From NCBI GenBank assembly GCA_036504895.1, contig DASXUJ010000019.1, forward strand, positions 1-39,658: DNA of 39,658 nt, written 5' to 3'. Below, piece after piece: positions 16,404 through 23,245 of this stretch. The notes below the pieces were generated by a model. The model saw only the letters and a list, made by a program, of their open reading frames with translations. It was not told the DNA's origin and made no database searches. Position 1 is the stretch's first letter; every line of letters begins with the position of its first letter. This DNA comes from Syntrophorhabdaceae bacterium (GTDB lineage: Bacteria; Desulfobacterota; Syntrophorhabdia; Syntrophorhabdales; Syntrophorhabdaceae). Made by a program: the position numbers and the translations under genes.

Positions 16404-17636
16404 TTATTCCCCTTTCGCCGCTGCGGCAGGGGATTTCATGCGGCTTTCCGAATCCAGGAGGAAATTTCCCGACACCACGATCCTCTCTCCAGGTACGAGG
16501 CCTTTGATGATTTCGACCATGCCGCCCATGCGCCAGCCCGTTTCCACCTTTCGCGGCTCGAATGTGCCTTCCCCTTTTGCCACGAATACGGTTTTTTTGA
16601 GGCCCGAATCGAGAACCGCGTCAGCAGGAACGGTCGTTGCCGGGGGGAGGGTAACCGGCAGCTCCACGTCGACGAACATATCCTGCCTCAGGAGGAAGCC
16701 GGGGTTATCCGTCTCAAGTCGCACCTTCAGGGTGCGCGAACCTGAATCGAACTGGGGCAGGACGTGGCTCACCCGGGCACGAAAGGACTTGTTGAGCCCG
16801 GGATGGACAACCCTCGCCTGGAGGCCCGGCGTGAAATAACGTGATTCGTTCTCGAAGATATCGGCTAAGACCCACACGTGACTGAGGTCAGCAATCCGGT
16901 AAAGCTCGGTCCCCCTCTGAAAGCGCTCGCCTTCACTGATATTTCTCAAGAGCACGAATCCCGACTGGGGCGCCCTGATCTCCACATTTCCCGAACCCTG
17001 CCGGGTACGCATGATCTCATCGAGCTGGTGCTCGGTCATTCCCAGATTGCGCAGGGCGTTCCGGTAATTTTCGATATTCGCGTCCGTCGTGTCCGTCTGC
17101 TCCTTGCCTTCATTGTTTTTCTGGAACCTCTCCAGGGACCTGATCCCGTAGAGATAGGCCTTCATCGCCGAGAAAAACTCCGGCGCATAGAAGGTCGCCA
17201 GAAGCTGATCGCGGCGCACGATGCTGCCGGTCGTGACGGGCAGGACCTTCCGGACCCATCCGTCGGTGGCCGCATTGATCCGGTAGATGCGCGTCTCGTC
17301 GGGGGCCACCCTTCCCAGCACGCGGAGTGTATCGCTCCCGGCAGTTTTGCGCGCAACCGCGAGCTTTACGCCCATGAGCTGCTGCTTCTCCACGCTTATA
17401 TTGACGGCGCCGTCCCGTGGGGGGGTTTCTCTTCCTAGGGACGATCCTTTTACCCTTTCATCGTCCGCGGTGACCGACCCGGTGAAGGCGGAGCTGCCGG
17501 GATCGGCGTGGAGAGAGAGTTTTCCCCCATCCGATGCCGCCCTTCCTTCCGTTTCGTAATGGTTCCACCAGAAACCCATGAAAAATGAAGCGGCCAGGGC
17601 AATAGAAAGAGAAAAGAGAAAGAGATATCTTTTCAT
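16404..17636 (-). CDS. cusB: CusB-type periplasmic adaptor of the RND efflux system
   Basis: The 410-residue membrane fusion protein has one N-terminal hydrophobic anchor (about residues 4-25). The biotinyl-lipoyl-like barrel hairpin motifs are visible (DGWVRKVLPVTTGSIVRRDQLLATFYAPEF; IRAPQSGFVLLRN), as are a helical hairpin with NLGMTEHQLDEI and a beta-barrel (RTLKVRLETDNPGFLLRQDM). It bridges CusA to an outer-membrane channel and may pass metal to the pump. It lacks the YTCPMHP heavy-metal-binding domain found in some CusB proteins. The ATG at 17636 is preceded by GGAAGGGGG. A perfect palindrome at 17680-17694 lies about 45 bases upstream and may be an operator. Confidence 0.92.
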   Translation of the reverse strand: MKRYLFLFSLSIALAASFFMGFWWNHYETEGRAASDGGKLSLHADPGSSAFTGSVTADDERVKGSSLGRETPPRDGAVNISVEKQQLMGVKLAVARKTAGSDTLRVLGRVAPDETRIYRINAATDGWVRKVLPVTTGSIVRRDQLLATFYAPEFFSAMKAYLYGIRSLERFQKNNEGKEQTDTTDANIENYRNALRNLGMTEHQLDEIMRTRQGSGNVEIRAPQSGFVLLRNISEGERFQRGTELYRIADLSHVWVLADIFENESRYFTPGLQARVVHPGLNKSFRARVSHVLPQFDSGSRTLKVRLETDNPGFLLRQDMFVDVELPVTLPPATTVPADAVLDSGLKKTVFVAKGEGTFEPRKVETGWRMGGMVEIIKGLVPGERIVVSGNFLLDSESRMKSPAAAAKGE

Positions 17637-17679
17637 GGCCGATATTAACCCCCTTCCTGGAATTGAGCGCTCCCTTTAC

Positions 17680-17694
17680 ATCTCGTGACGAGAT
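17680..17694. promoter_or_regulatory. Operator-like palindrome upstream of cusB
   Basis: ATCTCGT-G-ACGAGAT is a perfect 7+1+7 palindrome about 45 bases before the cusB start, downstream of the hairpin that may end the multicopper oxidase transcript. It could be a regulator site for cusBA. It does not resemble the CusR or CueR boxes that I know. Confidence 0.35.
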
Positions 17695-17698
17695 ACGC

Positions 17699-17742
17699 GA
17701 ACCCGGCACTCCTAGGCCAAGCAAGATTGGAGTGTCGGGTTC
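17699..17742 (-). terminator. Hairpin between the multicopper oxidase gene and cusB
   Basis: The 14-base arms 17699-17712 (GAACCCGGCACTCC) and 17729-17742 pair with one wobble around a 16-base loop. A smaller CCCGG/CCGGG hairpin lies at 17748-17760. Together they follow directly after the multicopper oxidase stop. There is no U-run, so it may instead attenuate read-through into cusBA. Confidence 0.45.
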
Positions 17743-17765
17743 ACTTCCCGGTTTGCCGGGATGTT

Positions 17766-20156
17766 TTACGTGACTACCAGCGCGTGCATCATGTCATGCT
17801 CCTCGTGTTCCAGGATATGGCAGTGCCACACGTATTCATTGCCGCCCGTCCTCGGGCTCGCAGGGGGCTGTCCGTCCTTTATGGGCAACTGAATGCAGCC
17901 CTTGGCGCCCTTCGCTTTTGTAGAAACAGGCCTGAGCTTCTTATCCACGATCACCGGCAGCTCGAACTTCATAATCACACGGGTCACCGTGCCTGGATAC
18001 ATGGGCACCGTCTCTTTCCATCCTACCTCGTTCGCGAGAGGAGGGATGATATCGCCCGAAGGGACATACGGGTATGAGAGGGGATCGAATTTCTGCCGGT
18101 TGATGACCTGGACGTTTACCAGGTGGAAGTGCATGGGATGGACGTCGCCCGTGGTGTTGTAGATCTCCCATACCTCCGTGTCGTCGTGGTGGACGCTTTC
18201 GACGGAGGCCCCGACCGTAGTCTTCGAGCCCGGGGGCAGGCCGTAATTCAGATAAGTAGCGGCGGCATCATAGGGCGAGCCGAAGGGATCGTGGGCGTTG
18301 CCGAGGATCTGAATGAGACGGCCGAATTCGTCAAAATACTCATTGAGGCTTAAGAACCGCTTGGTGAAGGGCAGAATGGAATCGTTGGTAAATCCCCACG
18401 TGGGGAGTAAAGTCGGGTCGATGCCCGCGGCAAGGTTGGTGGACGTGTTGATTGCAAGAGGCTTGTCCGCCTGGCCCGATGCCGCCACCACACTGAACCG
18501 CATGAGCACCCGTGTATTGGGTCCGAAACCGGGTTGGGTGAGTCCATTGACCGGGTTGCCGAGCCCGAAGGCGCCGGGTGGGTTGCCGTTCTGTCCCTGG
18601 GTATTCCATCCCGGGAAATAGTCGTTGCGGTCATCGCCGCTCGGGAAGGGCGACGGCGCGTCGTTGTAGAGGATAACCTTTGTCCCCGGTGAAACGGTGC
18701 GGAAATCGACGATCAGGTCCGGCCTTTCCGCCGGCCCCACGATCAACGACTTTTGGATCTGGGACGGGTCGAGAGAGGCTCCTCCCCCAAGAAATTCAGG
18801 GTCTGTGATGAGGAAAGGAGTGTTGCTCGGCACCTCTTTGGGTGATGCCAGGAACCCTCCTTCCGTGCCGATCTGGAGCCAGGTCGGACGGGTGGTAGCG
18901 CCGTTCACGAAGGGCGTGTTTCTCGGATTGCCAAAATTTACGTTATTGGGATCGGTCTCCAGGGTGATCCCGTTCGGGCTGCCGTCGTCGATGTAGAGCT
19001 GGAGGTTGAGGAAGCGGGCATTACAGGCATTGAGCAGCCGGAGCCGGTACCGCCGGGCCTGGACCGTGGCCTCCGGGAAAGTGGTGCCGTTCACGAGCAT
19101 GGTGTCGCCGAAGAATTCGGGGATTGCCGAGGGGTCGGGAAGGGGCAAGCCCCCGGGGCCCAGATCCCACCTGCCACTGCCGTCAATCTGGTTCGGTTCA
19201 TACGTGTGGGCATACCAGAGGCTGCCCGGATTTCGGGTCACCGACTGAAGGTTAAGTCCGCCCACCCACTTGGGGTCTTTGGTCTTGATATCGGGTCCCA
19301 CGAAGATCTTGTCCTGGATCACGATGGGGAGTTCGTTGCCCCCTGCCTCGATGTAATTCGGAAGCCCGCTATCGATGAGGCCCGCCTCGAACCCGTCGCG
19401 GACGAGCATTCCCGAGGCCACTCCGGCGTATGCATTGAGTCTCGTAATGCCGAAGGCGTGGTCGTGGTACCACATGAAACGGGCGCTCTGGTTCATGGGA
19501 TAATAGTATTCGGCAGACCCCGGAAGATGTATGGGATTGAGCACCTGGTTATTGAGGAAGCTCAGCCCGTGATCGCCCAGGGGTCCGAACCAGTCGAAGG
19601 GGCCGCCGTCGCTGATCCACGGGACGAGGCCTCCGTGAAGGTGGACGGCCGTCCGGTTTACCGCCTGGTTCGCGCCCGGGAGAGTCGTGTCGACGGGGAT
19701 GATGTGCTTGTTCGCGAAAAGGAGGAGGTTCTGGAAGCTGATCTGGATGGGCACCTGTTTGTCGTTCGCCACACCGGGGGAACGGCCCTTCGCAATGATG
19801 ATCCCGCTCAAGTGGGTAGGCTTGATGTTTCCTCCCAGGCCCTTGATAGGCGCGTATCCCCACAGGCTTGTGGGGCCGAGGCCCGTCGTTTTGGGTACGA
19901 TCTGGTCCTGAAACTGAATGATCCCGATGTTGTAATGGGTTACCCCGGTCACGGGCGCAGGCATGGCGCCCGGCAAGGCGACCGGAATCCCTCCCGGGCC
20001 GGCGCCGCGCAATGCGGTCTTGAAGAGGGGAATCCCCGGGCTTTGATAGAAGGCAAGCGCTCCGCGCACGTTGCCCCTGAAGGGAATGGAAGGCAAAGCC
20101 AGACCCACCCCTCCTATAACCGCGCCTTTCAAAAATTGCCGTCTTGAAATCCTCAT
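17766..20156 (-). CDS. Tat-exported multicopper oxidase (CotA/bilirubin-oxidase-like)
   Basis: The 796-residue protein starts with a twin-arginine signal (MRISRRQFLKG then a hydrophobic stretch), so it is exported folded with copper. All four copper-binding signatures are present: HLHGG (His172, His174), WYHDH (His231, His233), HPMHFH (673-678) and WHCHILEHEEHDMMH, whose Cys779, His784 and Met789 form the type 1 site with Met as axial ligand. It should oxidise Cu(I) or phenolic or metal substrates at the expense of O2. Beside cusBA a CueO-like role in copper tolerance is likely. The frame stays open for 71 codons upstream, but ATG 20156 has GGAGG seven bases upstream and gives the Tat signal, so I chose it. 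Confidence 0.93.
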   Translation of the reverse strand: MRISRRQFLKGAVIGGVGLALPSIPFRGNVRGALAFYQSPGIPLFKTALRGAGPGGIPVALPGAMPAPVTGVTHYNIGIIQFQDQIVPKTTGLGPTSLWGYAPIKGLGGNIKPTHLSGIIIAKGRSPGVANDKQVPIQISFQNLLLFANKHIIPVDTTLPGANQAVNRTAVHLHGGLVPWISDGGPFDWFGPLGDHGLSFLNNQVLNPIHLPGSAEYYYPMNQSARFMWYHDHAFGITRLNAYAGVASGMLVRDGFEAGLIDSGLPNYIEAGGNELPIVIQDKIFVGPDIKTKDPKWVGGLNLQSVTRNPGSLWYAHTYEPNQIDGSGRWDLGPGGLPLPDPSAIPEFFGDTMLVNGTTFPEATVQARRYRLRLLNACNARFLNLQLYIDDGSPNGITLETDPNNVNFGNPRNTPFVNGATTRPTWLQIGTEGGFLASPKEVPSNTPFLITDPEFLGGGASLDPSQIQKSLIVGPAERPDLIVDFRTVSPGTKVILYNDAPSPFPSGDDRNDYFPGWNTQGQNGNPPGAFGLGNPVNGLTQPGFGPNTRVLMRFSVVAASGQADKPLAINTSTNLAAGIDPTLLPTWGFTNDSILPFTKRFLSLNEYFDEFGRLIQILGNAHDPFGSPYDAAATYLNYGLPPGSKTTVGASVESVHHDDTEVWEIYNTTGDVHPMHFHLVNVQVINRQKFDPLSYPYVPSGDIIPPLANEVGWKETVPMYPGTVTRVIMKFELPVIVDKKLRPVSTKAKGAKGCIQLPIKDGQPPASPRTGGNEYVWHCHILEHEEHDMMHALVVT

Positions 20157-21211
20157 CCTTTTACCTCCTTTTGGACTGGTCCTTCTCGCGCAATTCCTGT
20201 CCCCTTCCCGCGGCCCTAGGGTCTTTTCTCCGTACTCGCAGGCTAGCCGGCGGACAAGGGAAAGCCATTGGCTTCTCATGCCGGTGCAGAATACACAAGT
20301 GCAAGACTCTGACGGGGTCTCTCCGTCAAAATGTGTCCGGCCGATATCAGGCATCATGTCTCGCGACACCCGAGACCCGGCATACTATGGTTTATATAGA
20401 CTGAAAAATATCGCTCCCTCCTCGGAGAATTCCGTGATGCGGCACAGAGCGGTATCATGGAGGAATATAGTCAATTAATTTTCTGAAGTAAGTCCCAGAG
20501 TAGTCATTTTTTATGTACCCTTTTGAACGCGGAGGAAGTCGCCTTTTTGGCGACAAGGCCGGAGAATTGATTTCATCACACGGGCGGATTATTGAATGAC
20601 GGCAACAATCCAACGGCGGGGCTAAAGGAGGGATCCTTTAGGGGTCGGAATCGGGTGCCTTTTCGACCACATTATTGCGCGGCGAAGGAATGCCCTTTTC
20701 CGCGCCTCAAAGAAGGTACATGGAGAGACGACGGGCATGACGGAAGGGCGCCTATTCATCCCGATCGGAAATCCCGTCCGGGAGGAGGAAGCTCCCCGCA
20801 CCCTATTTGCCGTACTTTCAGGCCCCGGGAGCTATTTTTTACTTTCGCCCCCAATAGGCGCCTTATTCCAGGCCATAGGTTCCCTATGACATCCCCGTTG
20901 ACACAATATTTCGTTATCGTGCCCTTTGACGGATTAGCCACTTTACCGTAATGGGGAAGATGGAGGCGCCGCTGAAGGAGAAGCGCCTGGTCAATGTAAT
21001 GCCGAGAGGCGCGGTTAAGGCGCTTCATGACGGAGTTGCACGCCGAAAAAGAGTGAAAGGGATGGATGTAAAAGGTTTGGCAACCTGTGCGAAGAGGCAG
21101 GGATACAGGAATTTGCCTTGAGGTGCGGCCGCCCAAAAACAGGGGCCGAAGGGGCGACTTTTTGCCCTCATGCCCCAGGGGAACGAAAAAAGGGCTACGC
21201 CAACCCGAAGG
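20157..21211. other. Long region without a convincing gene; several hairpins
   Basis: About 1.05 kb. The first part is the leader of the multicopper oxidase gene, with a small GACGG/CCGTC stem at 20311-20327. Further hairpins occur at 20538-20554 (GTCGCC/GGCGAC, T5 loop), 20677-20705 (GCGCGG/CCGCGC with an inner AAGG/CCTT) and 20874-20888 (CATAGG/CCTATG). Short frames on both strands (for example plus 20592-20951, minus 20756-21136) look like random translation. Small RNAs or decayed genes are possible but not shown. Confidence 0.4.
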
Positions 21212-21472
21212 TCACATCTTTTCTCCCTTCCACACTATCTTGGCTTCCGTAAGGTTCTCTTCTCTCTCTTCAAGATCCTTCGGCCGCGTTTCACTATACA
21301 CAAGCTCATCAGGGAGCTCAAGCTCCAGATGGGTACATCCGTACGTCAACTTCGGCCTCTCACCTCTTATGTACCTTGCCGCAGTACAAATCTGAGAGTG
21401 CCTGCCGATGTAAATAGGACACTCCCTGCACAGCCTGCCTGAAAACGGACAAGCGCCTGAACCTTTAGTCAT
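21212..21472 (-). CDS. Small cysteine-rich protein of unknown function
   Basis: The 86-residue protein has an N-terminal cysteine motif, CPFSGRLCRECPIYIGRHSQIC, followed by a further Cys in YGCTHLELE and a charged C-terminal tail (KDLEEREENLTE). The CPF-C-C-PIY-GRH-C pattern resembles, from memory, short proteins of Geobacter-like bacteria, and the cysteines could hold zinc or an Fe-S cluster; the function is not known. ATG 21472 is preceded by GGAGT with six bases spacing, and a strong promoter lies at 21639-21668, so this gene is probably real and separately regulated. It is not part of an operon. Confidence 0.7.
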   Translation of the reverse strand: MTKGSGACPFSGRLCRECPIYIGRHSQICTAARYIRGERPKLTYGCTHLELELPDELVYSETRPKDLEEREENLTEAKIVWKGEKM

Positions 21473-21638
21473 CTGTTCACTCCATTTTTAAGATATTTTG
21501 TCTGTCTGAGCACTACGCCGGAACACTTCGGTTGATGGGATCTCGTTCCTGTTTTTACCGGTGCTTTGTCCATACGGAACCGATACTCTCATCAAAAAGC
21601 GCGTCCGGACATCCAAAACCACTAAGACATTCCGCTAA

Positions 21639-21668
21639 AGTATACCATGTCTATAGACCAGATATCAA
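21639..21668 (-). promoter_or_regulatory. Strong promoter with palindrome in its spacer, for the Cys-rich gene
   Basis: Minus strand TTGATA (21663-21668), 18-base spacer, TATACT (21639-21644), each 5 of 6 consensus. The spacer contains the perfect palindrome GTCTATAGAC (21649-21658), a likely place for a repressor or for a spacer-distorting activator of the MerR kind. The leader would be about 160 bases. Confidence 0.6.
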
Positions 21669-21887
21669 CAGACAGAATCTCAAAGGTTAGTTCCTCATGC
21701 AACGCCGCGAAATCGTCTGCAGCGCGATATTCACCGGGCCCGGGTCGGGGAGATCGGTAATCCTCTCCTCAACGTGCGTCGGGAACTCAAAAAGCGTGCC
21801 CCGCGAGAGCGCACCATGGAGCGTCGAAAAGAGAAAGCGAAAGAGCGTGAAGCCGGGACAGGGCAGGCTCGGTCCTTCGCCCCATAA
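21657..21887 (+). pseudogene. Possible 3' remnant of a gene encoding a basic, charged protein
   Basis: This frame is open for 76 codons to a TAA at 21885-21887 and encodes a strongly charged sequence including RARVGEIGNPLLNVRRELKK and ERTMERRKEKAKER, unlike the random frames around it. It has no start codon with a ribosome binding site, and its beginning overlaps the promoter of the opposite-strand gene, so at best it is a fragment. The family was not recognised; chance is a real alternative. Confidence 0.22.
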
Positions 21888-22160
21888 AGAAACCCCCCGA
21901 CTAAGGGGATTAGCCGAGGGGCAATCCAAAGCATCCAACGAAAATGAGGGGGATTCGCAGGACAATCACAATATAAGACCCCACCCGAGGCTTTACAACC
22001 GGCAGTGACTATTGGTGTGGATCGAGCCCACCGAGTCGGCGAAGATAACCGAGATGACAAAAGCAGTGAGAGCACTTACAGTTTATACATGACCCACGAA
22101 TTGCATTACCAGGAAAGCTCACTTTTCCATACGTTTAGATCCCATGGGGAAATTCCGTGT

Positions 22161-22185
22161 TCTATCAATCTATTAGATTGATAGA
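22161..22185. promoter_or_regulatory. Perfect AT-rich inverted repeat upstream of the rpoH-like gene
   Basis: TCTATCAATCT (22161-22171) and AGATTGATAGA (22175-22185) are exact complements around ATT. It lies 85 bases before the sigma factor start in non-coding DNA. An operator for the sigma gene is the likeliest reading; it is not a CIRCE element. Confidence 0.45.
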
Positions 22186-22269
22186 CATCTAAGCGGGGAA
22201 TAGGGGCGCCCGTTTTGCCACCGTAACTCCTTCGGCTCCGGGCATTACGGCCCAAAAAGAGAGAAAAAA

Positions 22270-23172
22270 ATGACCGACGAAAGATTTTCCGAAGAAAGCC
22301 GAAACTCGAACATACCCAAAGAAGACAGCAATTTGCCTGTCACCTTCGACCCCTTAAAAACTTATCTTTCAGAGATTTCGAAATATCCGGTGATGGCGAG
22401 GGAAGAAGAGTATGAGATTTCCGTGCTCATGTTCGAGAATCAGGACCAGGATGCAGCCCAGGCACTCGTCACGGCGAATCTCAGGCTTGTGGTGAAAATT
22501 GCACTGGAATATTATTCCACTTATCTTAATCTCCTCGACCTCATTCAGGAAGGGAACATAGGAATCCTTCGTGCGGTGAAGAAATATAACCCATATAAAG
22601 GCACAAAATTTTCAAGTTATGCATCCTTTTGGATCAGGGCCTACATATTGAAATATATCATGGATTCATGGAGCATGGTCAAGGTAGGCACGACCCAAGG
22701 CCAAAGGAAGCTTTTTTTTAACCTGAAAAAGGAATCGAGTAGGCTCGAGGCCCTCGGCATATCTCCCGATTCAAGCGTGATCGCCATTTCCCTCGAGGTG
22801 AAGGAAAAAGAGGTGGAAGAGATGAAACAAAGAATCGCCTGTGGCGATCTTTCCCTTGAGACGCCTTCTCATGACGAAGGCGATGACACCATTATGGATA
22901 CATTGAGAAGCGATGATGATATCCTGGAAATAGTGAGCCGGAAAGAGGAGACAGAGATGCTCTCAATCAAAATCGTCGCCTTTAGGAAGACCTTGAACTA
23001 CAGGGCGGTTTTCATTCTTGATCACCGTATTATTACGGAGGACCCCAAGACTCTCCAGCAGATCGGCACTATCTTCAACATCTCCCGGGAGCGGGTGCGG
23101 CAGGTGGAAAATAATCTCCGCAAGAGTTTGAAAGAATATTTCACCGCCCCCCTCCTGGGTGTAACCTCTTGA
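22270..23172 (+). CDS. rpoH: RpoH-type (sigma-32-like) RNA polymerase sigma factor
   Basis: The 300-residue sigma-70-family protein contains region 1.2 (FDPLKTYLSEISKYPVMAREEEYE), region 2 (NLRLVVKIA, LLDLIQEGNIGILRAVKKYNPYKG, FSSYASFWIRAYILKYI) and region 4 (LQQIGTIFNISRERVRQVENNLRKSL). Residues 144-152, QRKLFFNLK, match the RpoH box that distinguishes heat-shock sigma factors. It should direct polymerase to stress promoters. The gene looks richer in A+T than the neighbouring sensor genes. Its ribosome binding site is weak (GAGAG before an A-run). No chaperone genes are nearby. Its last codons overlap, on the opposite strand, the CheB fragment at 23141-23245. Confidence 0.85.
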   Translation: MTDERFSEESRNSNIPKEDSNLPVTFDPLKTYLSEISKYPVMAREEEYEISVLMFENQDQDAAQALVTANLRLVVKIALEYYSTYLNLLDLIQEGNIGILRAVKKYNPYKGTKFSSYASFWIRAYILKYIMDSWSMVKVGTTQGQRKLFFNLKKESSRLEALGISPDSSVIAISLEVKEKEVEEMKQRIACGDLSLETPSHDEGDDTIMDTLRSDDDILEIVSRKEETEMLSIKIVAFRKTLNYRAVFILDHRIITEDPKTLQQIGTIFNISRERVRQVENNLRKSLKEYFTAPLLGVTS

Positions 23173-23245
23173 GAAACCTTTTCACTGCCTCGACGCCGCC
23201 GGCAGATACCCCGATCACTGGGCCCGCCGTGCCTGGTCTATTCAT
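23141..23245 (-). pseudogene. Truncated CheB methylesterase start (34 codons)
   Basis: This short frame starts at ATG 23245, overlapping the stop of the CheB/CheR gene upstream by eight bases, with AAGGAAGG just before it, the arrangement of a translationally coupled gene. Residues 10-25 read VIGVSAGGVEAVKRFL, the hallmark start of a CheB catalytic domain including its active-site Ser. After KRLHP the similarity stops and a TGA follows at 23141-23143, inside DNA that is antisense to the end of the rpoH-like gene. The simplest reading is a cheB gene cut off by a rearrangement. Chance resemblance is possible but the match is long and in the expected place. Confidence 0.6.

Larger units (their letters stand above)
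21473..22269. other. Intergenic region between the small Cys-rich gene and the rpoH-like gene
   Basis: About 800 bases. They hold the promoter of the minus-strand Cys-rich gene, a possible gene remnant on the plus strand (21657-21887), an imperfect GC hairpin around 21893-21918 and the AT-rich palindrome at 22161-22185. Complementary CCGTAA/TTACGG segments near 22223-22250 lie shortly before the sigma factor start. I see no confident intact gene. Confidence 0.4.

Noticed and set aside
17320-17636. Heavy-metal-binding YTCPMHP domain in the CusB N-terminus
   Set aside because: Looked for because many CusB relatives have it; the motif is absent.
20157-20369. 71-codon N-terminal extension of the multicopper oxidase
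   Set aside because: It would bury the Tat signal inside the protein; the start at 20156 has an excellent ribosome binding site.
20756-21136. Minus-strand frame of 126 codons in the gene-poor region
   Set aside because: No ribosome binding site, no domain, composition like random translation, and it crosses several hairpins.
21731-22075. Minus-strand frame of 114 codons
   Set aside because: No recognisable motif or start signal; composition is rich in Arg, Ser and Pro as expected from antisense GC-rich DNA.
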